A stretch of 51,119 bases of DNA from Paraplanobispora takensis (lineage in GTDB: Bacteria; Actinomycetota; Actinomycetes; Streptosporangiales; Streptosporangiaceae). The stretch spans positions 1-51,119 of the forward strand of contig NZ_BOOK01000066.1 in NCBI RefSeq assembly GCF_016863195.1. Reading direction: 5' to 3'. The translations under genes and the position numbers were made by a program. Shown one piece after another: positions 9,088 to 17,139 of this stretch. How positions within the stretch are numbered: the first letter of the stretch is position 1; each line of letters starts with the position of its first letter. The notes below the pieces were generated by a model, which had not been told where the DNA came from, ran no database searches, and was given only the letters and a program-made list of their open reading frames with translations.

Positions 9088-9228
9088 CCACCCGCTCGGC
9101 CCCGCTCGGCCGCTGCGGGAGCGCACCATCGTGCACATCATGCTCGGCACCGGGCCGCGCCACGCCGAGATCGCCGGCGACATCGGTGACAGGCCGGCGG
9201 CGCCGACGTTCTGCATAGCATCTCGATC

Positions 9229-9752
9229 ATGACGATCGAGCTGCGCGCCGTTGCAGAAGACGACCTGCCCTTCCTCGGCCGGCTGACCGACGACCCCGAC
9301 GGGGCGGGCGTCCACCAGTGGTACGGCTGGCACGACCCCCACCGGCACCGCCGGCGCTGGGAGGAGAACGGGCTGCTGGGAGCGGACGGCGGGGTTCTCC
9401 TGGTCGTCCGGGGAAGCGAGCGGGCCGGCTTCGTCTCATGGAGCAAGGCGATCATCACGAGAGCCGGTCACTGCTGGGAGATCGGGCTGATCCTGGCCCC
9501 GGAGTTCCGGGGCCGGGGCTATGGACGCAGGCGCAACAGCTCCTGGTGCGGTATCTGTTCGACCATTCGACGGTGCACCGCATCCAGGCCGGAACCGAGG
9601 TCACCAACGTGGCCGAACAGCGGGCGCTGAAGAAGGCGGGATTCACCCGCGAGGGTGTCCTGCGCGGCGCCGGCTTCCGCGCGGGCGAATGGCACGACGG
9701 CGTGCTGTACAGCTTCCTGCGCTCCGATCTTCCCGATCCGCAACACCCCTGA
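9229..9752 (+). pseudogene. GNAT acetyltransferase, frameshifted
   Basis: This encodes a GNAT-family N-acetyltransferase of the RimJ/RimL type using acetyl-CoA. The first frame from the ATG at 9229 carries beta strands 1-4 and the acetyl-CoA loop APEFRGRGYG. The other frame resumes with TQAQQLLVRYLFDHSTVHRI and ends with a typical KKAGFTREGVLRG and WHDGVLYSFLR. One missing base near 9524 (GGACG where GGGACG is expected) explains the break. Without it the protein would be about 174 residues, normal for the family. Substrate unknown. Confidence 0.82.
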
Positions 9753-9830
9753 TCTGGAACGCGCCTGCAATGCCTGGGCCGGGGACACGATCACTACACG
9801 GACGGGGAACTGGGCTCTACAGTGTCGGGC

Positions 9831-11006
9831 ATGACAGAGATCGGAGCGGATTGGCGGGTGGTCGATGGCGTTGCGACGGCATGGTTCAACGCGCCTTCGC
9901 TGACTGAGGGGGCTGCGCTGGCCGGGCACATCGTGGAGCTGTCGGCCGAGATCGTGGTCGACCTGCGCGCGACGGGCCTGCGGGTGCGCCTCGACTCAGA
10001 CGAGCACGCCGAGGCGGTCTCGGCGGCCGCGCGGGATCTGGAGTTGGCCGCGAACCCTGCCGTGCTGCAGCGCCTGAGCCTCGTGTTCGAATCCGCGACC
10101 CCCCCTGTGGTGAGGCGGTTCTGGCAGCGCGTGCTCGACTACGCGCCTGGGGAGGACGGCGGTTTGGCGGATCCGTTACGGCGCGACCCCGCGATACGGA
10201 TCCGGCAGTCGACCGAGCCACGGCCGCTGCGAAACCGTATTCACCTCGACGTGGTGCGGCCGGCCGCAGCGGTCGGGCAGGCGAGTCTTGGTGAGGCATC
10301 GGGACCGTTCGGGTTCTGTCACACCGACCCCGACGGCAACGAGGTCGACCTGGTGCCGGGCGCGGTGCTCAGCGAGAGGACCGGGACAGCCGACTGGCAG
10401 GCGGTGTTCGGCGCGATGGCGTGCTACCGCATCACCTCCCCGAGGCAGCAGCGTGACCTGGCCGCCGCAGCAGCGGCGCTGGCTGACGACACGGGCTTCC
10501 CGCTGCTGGTCGACCTGCGCCCCGGGCTCGTGATCATCGACAGTGGTAAGGACCAGTGGGAGGAGCACGCCCACGGCCTCAAACTCGACTTCACCGACCT
10601 CGCCGAAAACCTCCAGACCGCTGCGCGCGAACTCGGGGCCACTGCGGATCCGGGGCTGCCGCGTTTTGCCCAGCTCTTCCTCGACGCCGCCGACGTCGCC
10701 GCGATCCGCGCATTCTGGGCTGCCGCACTCGGATACACCCACGACCAGCGAGCCGGGGTCAGCGACATTTACGATCCGCGGCGGCTGGACCCGGTGCTGG
10801 TGTTCCAAGAGCTCGACGCTTCGGAGACGGAGCGACGCCAGCAGCGCAACCGCATCCATTTCGAGCTCGCGGTGCCGTCGGATCTCGCGCAGACACGCCT
10901 CGCCACGATCGTCGCAGCCGGTGGCCGGCTCCTTGAGGAGTCGGAGGATCGCTGGCGGGTCGCCGACCCCGAAGGCAACGAAATGGTGATCGTCAGTGGG
11001 GCATGA
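9831..11006 (+). CDS. Double pterin-dehydratase-like / VOC fusion protein
   Basis: This 391-residue protein appears to be two tandem copies of a two-domain unit. Residues about 1-75 (DWRVVDGVATAWF, then LAGHIVELSAEIVVDL) resemble a pterin-4a-carbinolamine dehydratase fold without its catalytic His-His-Pro. Residues 80-175 are a glyoxalase-like (VOC) domain ending in FCHTDPDGNEVDLVPG. The pattern repeats with WQAVFGAMACYRI and a second VOC domain ending in RVADPEGNEMVIVSG. VOC domains are small-molecule or metal binding scaffolds used in resistance and catabolism; no substrate can be assigned. GTG at 9822 is an alternative start. Neither start has a clear Shine-Dalgarno sequence. Confidence 0.8.
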   Translation: MTEIGADWRVVDGVATAWFNAPSLTEGAALAGHIVELSAEIVVDLRATGLRVRLDSDEHAEAVSAAARDLELAANPAVLQRLSLVFESATPPVVRRFWQRVLDYAPGEDGGLADPLRRDPAIRIRQSTEPRPLRNRIHLDVVRPAAAVGQASLGEASGPFGFCHTDPDGNEVDLVPGAVLSERTGTADWQAVFGAMACYRITSPRQQRDLAAAAAALADDTGFPLLVDLRPGLVIIDSGKDQWEEHAHGLKLDFTDLAENLQTAARELGATADPGLPRFAQLFLDAADVAAIRAFWAAALGYTHDQRAGVSDIYDPRRLDPVLVFQELDASETERRQQRNRIHFELAVPSDLAQTRLATIVAAGGRLLEESEDRWRVADPEGNEMVIVSGA

Positions 11007-11015
11007 GCTCGCGTT

Positions 11016-11226
11016 CGAGTCGGCTACATCACCTCCAAACAGGAGTGGATGAGCCAACTGCGGTCGCGTGCGTTCGTCTACGACCGCATCAGACCTGAAA
11101 GAGGCCTCGGTGCGCGCGTACGGGGACACGACCGTCCTGGTGGGCAAGGCCGCCTTCACGGTCAGCGGAGGCAGCGTCTTCAGGCTGGTCTACACCGAGG
11201 TGTATGTCAGAAGGGACAGCCATAGG
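11016..11226 (+). pseudogene. DUF4440/SnoaL-like fragment, frameshifted
   Basis: Just after the fusion gene, one frame reads VGYITSKQEWMSQLRSRAFVYDRI and the next frame continues DLKEASVRAYGDTTVLVGKA and VYTEVYVRRD. Together these match the second half of an NTF2-fold DUF4440 protein. The 5' half is missing and a frame change lies near 11090. The end of this remnant runs into the start of the next gene. Confidence 0.65.
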
Positions 11227-12123
11227 ATGGCGTCCGTGGCGATCATTTCCGCGTACACGCTGCCCGGTGAGAACGTCATGCCGGAAGGCATCGCCTACAG
11301 CTCCGATCACGGCTTCTACGCCGGGAGCAGCACCGACGGCACGATCTTCCGCGGCTGTCTCGACGATGAGCTGGCCCAGGTGTGGCAGCCGCCCGGAAAA
11401 GACGCCCGCACCTGCGTTCTGGGCCTGGCTGTGCACCGAGATCAATGGCTGGTCGCGTGCGGCGGTCAGACGGGTCACCTGTTCGTCTACAACATGGCCG
11501 AGGCCGCCTTGCTCGCCCGGCGCACGGTTCCGGCGACGAGCACCTTGCTCAACGACGTGTGGACCGTGGGCGAGGCCGCATTCGTCACCGACTCGGCCCG
11601 CCCGGTGCTGTGGCGGCTCCCTCTGGGCGCCACGCCTCAGGACATCGGCGAACCACAGATCTTCGCCGATCTGTCCGGCGCCGGAGCCGGCGCCTTCCTC
11701 AACGGGATCACCGCCACCGCCGACGGGACGGCGCTGCTGGTCGCCGCGCAGGGCACCGGCACGTTGTGGCGAGTGGAGACGGCTTCCGGCGCGGTCGAGC
11801 AGGTGCGGCTACCGGAGGGTTACCGCTTTGGCGCGGATGGGCTTTTACTGCTTGACGATCATCTGCTTGCCGGCGTGGTCAACCAGACCCGTCGGGACAC
11901 GCTCGTCTTCTCCCTGGCCGTCGTGGCCTTGGACGCCGCCGCCCGAACGGCCGTTCCGGCAGGCACGTGGGACGATTCCCGCTTCGACACCCCGACGACG
12001 ATCACCCTCGCGCAACAACGGCTGCTCGTGGTCAACTCCCAGCTCACCCGGGCCGAACCGGCCGCCCCCTTCCACGTCATCTCCATGGACCTTCCGCCGG
12101 TGCCATCAAGCCCGTCCCTGTGA
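11227..12123 (+). CDS. SMP-30/gluconolactonase-like beta-propeller protein
   Basis: This 298-residue protein looks like the SMP-30/gluconolactonase/LRE superfamily of six-bladed beta-propellers, which includes lactonases and esterases. Characteristic blade segments are MPEGIAYSSDHGFYAGSSTDGTIFR, written here as MPEGIAYSS and STDGTIFRG, LLNDVWTVGEAAFVTDSA, and FLNGITATADGTALLVA. There is no clear signal peptide. The start at 11227 was chosen because everything upstream in this frame belongs to the DUF4440 remnant; AAGGGA lies 12 nt upstream. Enzymatic activity is not proven and substrate is unknown. Confidence 0.8.
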   Translation: MASVAIISAYTLPGENVMPEGIAYSSDHGFYAGSSTDGTIFRGCLDDELAQVWQPPGKDARTCVLGLAVHRDQWLVACGGQTGHLFVYNMAEAALLARRTVPATSTLLNDVWTVGEAAFVTDSARPVLWRLPLGATPQDIGEPQIFADLSGAGAGAFLNGITATADGTALLVAAQGTGTLWRVETASGAVEQVRLPEGYRFGADGLLLLDDHLLAGVVNQTRRDTLVFSLAVVALDAAARTAVPAGTWDDSRFDTPTTITLAQQRLLVVNSQLTRAEPAAPFHVISMDLPPVPSSPSL

Positions 12124-12249
12124 CGTGCAGCGGACGCATCACCCAGCGATCTCGGCGTTGATGGCCGCGATCCGGCACGACCGGGCCACCGGCCGGCCCG
12201 GCACCCAGCGACTCCTCACGCGTCCCGGACGATGGGAGTTGACAGCCTG

Positions 12250-12762
12250 ATGGGCTCGTTACGTTTCGGCAGCACGGATCTGGGCCAGACCGAGGAGTTC
12301 CTCAGCATGGCCTGCACGAAGATGCGTCTGGGGGCACGCCGAGCAGACCAGGGCCCAGGTGCGGCGGGAGACCGCCGGGTCGCTGTACGTCGAGGAGCCC
12401 GCCTTCGACCTCGACCTGGCCCATGACGCGCAACCGCCGATGGGCATGGCGTGCCTGCGCAGCGTGCGCACCGGGGGCAGCGTGCGCCGCTACGCCGAGG
12501 GAACGGAAGGCGCCTTCGGTGCCGGAGACGTGCTCATGTACGCCCCGCACGACCCGGCCACCGGCTGGAGCAGGTTCAGCTGACCGGGGATCTGCCCGTC
12601 TCACCAGCGGCCGCCCGGCAGCTGCGCAGCCTCATAAACCCACCTGCGTGATCACGTCCTGACCGGCACGGCCGTGCAGGACTCTCCCCTGACGATCTCC
12701 GTTGCCTCACAGCTGGCCGCGGCCATCGCCCTCAACGTCTTTCCCAACACGCGCTGTTCGTG
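12250..12762 (+). pseudogene. AraC-family regulator N-terminal remnant
   Basis: The AraC-type ligand-binding domain can be followed across three frames: MGSLRFGSTDLGQTEEFLS, then RRETAGSLYVEEPAFDLDL through VLMYAPHDPATGW, then VQLTGDLPVSPAAARQLRS, and finally HVLTGTAVQDSPLTISVA and ALNVFPNT. Frame changes lie near a G run at 12335, near 12580 and near 12640. The sequence stops resembling the family after FPNT, so the helix-turn-helix half is gone. It is a decayed regulator. Confidence 0.75.
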
Positions 12763-12945
12763 CCGACCTGGTGTCGGCACCCGTTCGTAGAACCAGAGTG
12801 AATGGGAAGCCCGAAGCGCAGCCCTGTCTCTCTTCGGCCCTCCCCATCCCGGGATGAGCTTTTCCCGCGGATGCGCGGTACCGTGGCGGCGGCCGATCCC
12901 TGGTATGAAAGACCACATGCAGGCCCTGTCCCCCGCGTGCTGCCC

Positions 12946-13341
12946 ATGATGAGCACTCTGTTCGGCCCCGAGCGCCGCCAGCCTCTGACCGTTGCCGTGA
13001 GCGAGCACGCCGGCGTGCTGGTGGCACGGGTAAGCGGTGATGTCGATCAAAGTACGGCGCCGCTGCTGCGCCGGCACCTGCACCCGCTCTGGGGCTGCTC
13101 GGGCGTGCGTGCGCTGGTGCTGGATATGGGCGAGGTGTCCTTCATCGACTCCACCGGGGTGGGCGAGCTCATCGCGGTGCTGCGGCGCTGCGAAGAGCTC
13201 GCCATGGCCCTGGCGCTCAGCGGGGTTCACGGCATCGTGGCCCGGGTACTGACGATCACCGGATTGACCCGGGCCTTCGACATCCACCCCACCACCGAGA
13301 ACGCGCTGCAGGCCTGGGTGGCCGATGCGGACACGGCATAG
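12946..13341 (+). CDS. STAS-domain anti-sigma factor antagonist
   Basis: This is a 131-residue single-domain STAS protein of the SpoIIAA/RsbV kind. It has the phosphorylatable Ser in the motif SFIDSTGVGELI, followed by the helix LRRCEELAMALALSG. Such proteins bind anti-sigma kinases and so release stress or differentiation sigma factors; phosphorylation of the Ser blocks binding. No cognate anti-sigma factor is visible nearby. Two adjacent ATGs (12946, 12949) lack a good Shine-Dalgarno sequence, and an upstream start in the same frame cannot be excluded. Confidence 0.83.
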   Translation: MMSTLFGPERRQPLTVAVSEHAGVLVARVSGDVDQSTAPLLRRHLHPLWGCSGVRALVLDMGEVSFIDSTGVGELIAVLRRCEELAMALALSGVHGIVARVLTITGLTRAFDIHPTTENALQAWVADADTA

Positions 13342-13478
13342 CCCGGCTCCACTGGAGCCGGGGAAGAATGTCCGGTCCCACAGGCAAGATCGAATAGGCT
13401 CTGGAACGCGCCTTCCTGTCACAGGGTGTTTGCACCCACCCGTGCAACGCGGCTCACCCTGCATGATCGCCTCTCGCC

Positions 13479-13516
13479 GGCCGTGTTTCACAGGCGGTCA
13501 CCTGTGAAACACGGCC
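13479..13516. terminator. Bidirectional stem-loop between convergent genes
   Basis: The 16-bp arms (GGCCGTGTTTCACAGG at 13479-13494 and its reverse complement at 13501-13516) flank a 6-nt loop. It lies between the STAS gene on the plus strand and the VOC gene on the minus strand, so it probably terminates both. There is no T-tract, as is common in actinomycetes. Confidence 0.7.
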
Positions 13517-13674
13517 TGCCCGAACACGGGCCCGCCGAGCTGAGCACAGACCCCGACCTACGGTGCAGTCCTCAAGGAGGACATGCGCTACCCCGGCGGC
13601 ATCATGACCCGCGTGCGGACCACATGCGCGCGCAGCCGCCCCGCTCGGCGGCCCCGCGCAAGCGCCGTACCCGG

Positions 13675-14391
13675 TCAGAGACCTAGCGCGGCCTCGAGGT
13701 CGTCGATGGCCGCCAAGGGCTGGGCGAACTGCTCGCGTTCTGCCTCGGTCAGGGTGAGGGCGCGCGCCCGGGCCAGGGCGTGTCCGGCGGCGGCGTGGTC
13801 CTCGGCGCGGACGGCGAGCTCGGCCCGGTAGACCAGCACCTCCAGCAGCTCGGCCGCCGACGCGGTGTCCTTGTCCCGCTCCAGGGCGCCGTCCAGGATC
13901 TCGGCGGCCCGCTCGTGCCTGCCGTGGGAGTCGCCCATCACGACCGCCCGGTTCAGCGAGGTGGTGAGCCTGCTCGTGGCCTCCTCCTCCGGCAGGGGGC
14001 GGGCGGCCATGAAGCGGATCCAGTTGCCGCCGGGGTCGATGACGGCGAAGCCGGAGTGGTTGCCGTCGTTCTTCCGCCTGCGCGGCCGGGTCATCCGGGG
14101 GATGCCGGAGACCAGGAGCTTGCCGTGCGCCGCGCGCATGCCCGCGGCGAACGCCTCGAACAGCTCTCCGGTGTCCGGCACGACGATCACGCAGGTCCCG
14201 TAGGAGTCTTCGGGCTTGAACGCCTCCGGCATGCCGAAGAAACCCAGCTGGAGATCCTCGCGCTTGAGCAACACGTACGGGTTCGGCCGGACCTGGTAGT
14301 AGATCCGGCGGAAACCGAGCATCGCGTAGAAGTCGACCATCTCGTCGATGGAGCGGCAGGGAAGCAGCGGTATGGCGATCTCGTTGGCCAT
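13675..14391 (-). CDS. VOC (glyoxalase/bleomycin-resistance-like) protein
   Basis: This 238-residue protein has one N-terminal VOC domain (residues about 1-130: AIPLLPCRSIDEMVDFYAML, YVLLKREDLQLGFF, GFAVIDPGGNWIRFM). A helical C-terminal half rich in Ala, Glu and Arg follows, resembling two or three TPR-like hairpins (AAEILDGALERDKDTASAAE). VOC proteins sequester or modify small molecules such as bleomycin or fosfomycin. The gene starts 9 nt after the PadR stop, so the two form one operon, which suggests an inducible resistance or detoxification unit. The ligand is not known. Confidence 0.85.
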   Translation of the reverse strand: MANEIAIPLLPCRSIDEMVDFYAMLGFRRIYYQVRPNPYVLLKREDLQLGFFGMPEAFKPEDSYGTCVIVVPDTGELFEAFAAGMRAAHGKLLVSGIPRMTRPRRRKNDGNHSGFAVIDPGGNWIRFMAARPLPEEEATSRLTTSLNRAVVMGDSHGRHERAAEILDGALERDKDTASAAELLEVLVYRAELAVRAEDHAAAGHALARARALTLTEAEREQFAQPLAAIDDLEAALGL

Positions 14392-14400
14392 CGGGGACTC

Positions 14401-14961
14401 CTATTCGCCGGCCATGGTGAACGCGCCCTCTTCCAGGCGGCGGATCATCCGGTCGGTCCACTGGGCGCCGGCGTCGGCGGTGCTCAGCCACAGGGACAGC
14501 ACCTCACCCACCGGTCCCCAGGTCGCCAGATCCGTGCCCTCGGGCAGGTAAGCGGTGATGCTCGCGCGCCACTCGCGCATGGCGCGGGCCCGCTCGCGCA
14601 GCAACTCCAGGGCCCGCTCCCGGGGAAGGTCCTCGATGAGGCCGATGGCGGCGCCCAGCACGTCCAGGCTCGGCTCGCGGTCGGCCAGCGCCCGACCCAG
14701 CAGGTCGAGGTACTCCCGCTCGCCCTGCCGGGTCAGCTCGTACTCGATCCGCGGCGGCCCCCCGGCCTCGGAGGCGACCGTCTCGTGCGTCACCAGCAGG
14801 CCCTGACCGGCCATGCTCTTGAGCGCGTGATAGACCGAGCCCGAGGTGGCGGTCGACCACTCGTGCGCGCCCCACGACTCCAGGTCCGCGCGGACCTGGT
14901 AGCCGTGGGCACGCCCGCGTCTGCGCAGCGCGCCCAGGACCAGCAGCCGTACCGGCTTCAT
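14401..14961 (-). CDS. PadR-family transcriptional regulator
   Basis: This 186-residue winged-helix repressor has an N-terminal PadR domain (LLVLGALRRRGRAHGYQVRA, GSVYHALKSMAGQGLL, YELTRQGEREYLDLL) and a C-terminal helical dimerisation and ligand region. It is the first gene of a two-gene operon with a VOC protein. A perfect 20-bp palindrome lies 17 bp upstream of its start (14979-14998) and is the obvious autoregulatory operator. The family typically represses detoxification or efflux genes and is released by the toxic ligand. Confidence 0.9.
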   Translation of the reverse strand: MKPVRLLVLGALRRRGRAHGYQVRADLESWGAHEWSTATSGSVYHALKSMAGQGLLVTHETVASEAGGPPRIEYELTRQGEREYLDLLGRALADREPSLDVLGAAIGLIEDLPRERALELLRERARAMREWRASITAYLPEGTDLATWGPVGEVLSLWLSTADAGAQWTDRMIRRLEEGAFTMAGE

Positions 14962-14978
14962 CGAACCCTCCGTGCTTC

Positions 14979-14998
14979 GCTAGCCAAATTTGGCTAGC
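14979..14998. promoter_or_regulatory. Perfect palindrome, likely PadR operator
   Basis: GCTAGCCAAATTTGGCTAGC is a perfect 20-bp dyad 17 bp upstream of the padR-like start, AT-rich at its centre in an otherwise GC-rich region. Position and symmetry fit a dimeric PadR site. Binding is inferred. Confidence 0.7.
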
Positions 14999-15000
14999 TG

Positions 15001-15165
15001 TTATCGGGAGCTTACCGCACCGACGTGGAGAAAATCGGCGTAGCGGCCGCCGCGGCGTACCAACTCCTCGTGATCACCCTCCTCGACGACCCGGTCACCG
15101 TCCAGGAAGGCGAGGCGGTCGGCGCACGGGACCGTCCGCATCCGGTGGGCCACCATCGGTATGCC
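15001..15165 (-). pseudogene. ABC exporter ATPase C-terminal fragment
   Basis: About 55 codons on the minus strand encode MVAHRMRTVPCADRLAFLDG, VVEEGDHEELVRRGGRYADF, the well-conserved H-loop and C-terminal end of MsbA/MdlB-type ABC exporters. The rest of the transporter is absent. The stop lies just before the PadR operator, so the truncation may have left the PadR unit intact. Confidence 0.75.
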
Positions 15166-15225
15166 GTCGCCCGTTCCTCCATGGCGGGTTCCGTTGGTGA
15201 TCGATGTGCTGTGGCCTACCTGCGC

Positions 15226-15597
15226 ATGCCCTACCGACCCGACCCAGGCGATGACGGCGACGCCGACGAGCGCCTGCTGTTCGCCGGACTGCGCGAGGTA
15301 CGCCACACCATCATCCGCATCATCACCTCCCACCTACGCGACGACGCCGCGGTGTCCTGGCAGGGCTACGACTTCGACTTCACTGGAGTCGTCTTTGACG
15401 GCGCAGACTTCACCCATACGGTGTTCTCCGGCAGCACAGTAAGCTTCGGTGACGCCCGGCGTTGGTCGCATCCTCCGCTGCTGCCGGATCCGCTGCCGGC
15501 CGGGGTACTGCCGCCCAGACGAGAGCCGTATCGGGTGGAAACCGGGCCGGTAGACACGGTGAAGCCCGAGGAGCCGGCAGGCGCGGAAACGGAGTGA
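15226..15597 (+). pseudogene. Truncated pentapeptide-repeat protein
   Basis: The frame encodes LREVRHTIIRIITSHL, then WQGYDFDFTGVVFDGADFTH and TVFSGSTVSFGDARRWSHPP. This is the membrane-proximal helix and pentapeptide (A/D-F-x-x) repeats of a family common in Streptosporangiales. Full-length relatives carry N-terminal membrane helices and more repeats; here the N-terminus is missing and only about five repeats remain. The ATG at 15226 is the first in frame but lacks a Shine-Dalgarno sequence. A shortened functional protein is possible but less likely. Confidence 0.6.
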
Positions 15598-15762
15598 CAG
15601 GCGTCTCGGCATTTCTTCATGAGACGATCGTGGTCCTGGTTCTCCGACCGGAAATGAGGCGGCCCACGGCCGTACGGCACGAACCATGATGAGGACCGCC
15701 ATCGGCGTCGGAATGGAGCCCCTGGCCTTCATCTGTGACCCGCGCCAGATGGGCCTTGCTGC

Positions 15763-16173
15763 TCAGCAGGGGCAGGGGTTGGCTTTGAACGGGCTGAATT
15801 TCCGGACGACTCGCCGACCGGAGTCCGGTATCCACGAGCCGCCTGCCCGGAAGATGTGACCCCGTGGCGCAGGCTTCACCGTGGTGCCGACGGTGCGCAC
15901 CTTCCGGGGACCGCTCAGCACGCTGTTGGCCGCGATTACTCTGCATTTCTTGGGAGAGCTGCACTGCTGCACAAAGATGGTGGCCCATTTGAAATGGCCG
16001 CGACCGATCTGGGCATACCCCTGCACGCGATCGTTCACCACGGAGATGCAGATCTTCACGTGGCCGGAGCGAGTGCATTTGTCGCTGGGCGCCGCCTGGG
16101 CCGGACTGCTCGGCCACAGCAGTAGTGGCGCTGTGGCCAACGCCACCAGCGAGGTACATCGAGCGGTTTTCAT
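15763..16173 (-). CDS. Small secreted cysteine-containing protein
   Basis: This 136-residue protein has a clear signal peptide (MKTARCTSLVALATAPLLLW, cleavage near PAQAA-PS). The mature part is about 108 residues, basic, with six cysteines (KCTRSG, KICISV, FVQQCSS, KKCRVIA, and the C-terminal NPCPC). This suggests disulfide bonding outside the cell. The start is supported by GAAGGAGGG 3 nt upstream of the ATG. I do not recognise a family; no catalytic motif is seen. Confidence 0.78.
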   Translation of the reverse strand: MKTARCTSLVALATAPLLLWPSSPAQAAPSDKCTRSGHVKICISVVNDRVQGYAQIGRGHFKWATIFVQQCSSPKKCRVIAANSVLSGPRKVRTVGTTVKPAPRGHIFRAGGSWIPDSGRRVVRKFSPFKANPCPC

Positions 16174-16376
16174 GTGCCCTCCTTCGGTTCCGATCCGCGT
16201 TCGCGGTCTCCGGGTTTTCGTGGCTTCCAGCAGAGCACCGTGCGGGAGGGGCGGGCCAGTGGTGAATCATCCCGGGATGAGGGCGGGACAGGTGGGATGA
16301 CTGCCGCAATAAGCTACATACAGCCCCGCAATGCCGCCTTGCCCGGTTTGCTGACTGCTGCTGCTATCCCAAATCC

Positions 16377-16712
16377 ATGGGGAATCCAGACCAGCCGGAT
16401 CCGACCGCCGGAGCGACAGCCCGTCAGTCATTCAAAGCTGAGCTCATCAGGCTGAAACGGGGATCACCGCAGACCTATGAGAGCCTTGCGGAAATCACCT
16501 ATCTCAGTGACTCCTCTGTTCACCGCTATTTCACCGGTGAAACACTGCCCTCCTCCGCGGACGTGGTCCGGAAGCTCGCCGTTGCGCTGGGCGGTGGCCC
16601 TGATGGCCTTGTCAGTCGCCACATGGCGGCGAAAGGCGGGCGGGGGGATCCGGAGAGACAAACCGTCGGCCTGCCTCCGGGCGCAGGCCCTGCCGACGGC
16701 CGCGGGATATGA
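16377..16712 (+). CDS. XRE-type helix-turn-helix protein, probably truncated
   Basis: This 111-residue protein has an N-terminal XRE/Cro-like DNA-binding domain: SFKAELIRLKRGSPQTYESL, then AEITYLSDSSVHRYFTGE and VVRKLAVALGG. The remaining residues (from about 80) are Gly/Pro-rich and look like out-of-family sequence. Relatives in actinomycetes usually continue into a long effector region, so this is probably the surviving 5' part. The adhE relic begins shortly downstream. The ATG at 16377 has no strong Shine-Dalgarno sequence. Confidence 0.6.
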   Translation: MGNPDQPDPTAGATARQSFKAELIRLKRGSPQTYESLAEITYLSDSSVHRYFTGETLPSSADVVRKLAVALGGGPDGLVSRHMAAKGGRGDPERQTVGLPPGAGPADGRGI

Positions 16713-16744
16713 GGTTCATTTCAATGCTCTGTCGGCGGACCGGG

Positions 16745-16845
16745 CATGCGGGCGATCTCCTGGAAGCGTTCCGGAGCACGATAGTCTTCACACTTCGGCC
16801 AGCCGGATAACTTCGTGGGCACACTGCTGTTATAGCTGGCGGCGC
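16745..16845 (-). pseudogene. adhE relic (short duplicate)
   Basis: About 100 bp closely match the window's own adhE gene at 33492-33592. Shared blocks include GCGGGCGATCTCCTGGAAGC and CTTCGGCCAGCCGGA, with scattered substitutions throughout. The matching part encodes the segment around KYEDYRAPERFQEIARV near the C-terminal quarter of AdhE. There is no coding sequence beyond it on either side. It is a relic of a second adhE-type gene or a divergent partial duplication. Confidence 0.75.
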
Positions 16846-16927
16846 CTTTTGTGTTTTTGATGTTTCTGTGTGATTTTTAACAGATCGATTTCCTTTACTT
16901 TGTAGATTCGTTTGTGGACGAAGGCAC

Positions 16928-16990
16928 GCCCAGGGCGAGATCTCCACCGAGGAGTACCAGGAGCGGCTCGCCAACCTCGGCACCGGCTGA
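16928..16990 (+). pseudogene. SHOCT-domain tail remnant
   Basis: Twenty codons reading AQGEISTEEYQERLANLGTG then TGA match the C-terminal SHOCT motif (short helix beginning GEI-x-x-EEY-x-x-R). No upstream gene body is present in the frame, so it is a relic of a lost small membrane or oligomerising protein. Confidence 0.5.
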
Positions 16991-17139
16991 CAGCCATCAC
17001 CGGAGGCGGAAGCCCGAGTCCGCGCCAAGGCGGCCCGCCGTTATCGGGTCTCCCCCGAGCCGGGATGGGCGGCCGCGTGGATGGCCGTGTGCAGGGCGGT
17101 GAGCAGGCAGGCGAAATCCGCATCCCGTACGTCTTGAGG

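Noticed and set aside
9103-9228. Possible DinB/DUF664 tail (RERTIVHIMLGTGPRHAEIA)
   Set aside because: Some resemblance to the His-containing end of DinB proteins, but too short and without neighbouring conserved motifs to support a call.
10086-10100. GTTCGAATCC, reminiscent of a tRNA T-loop
   Set aside because: It lies inside the VOC fusion coding sequence (LVFESATP) and no cloverleaf can be formed around it.
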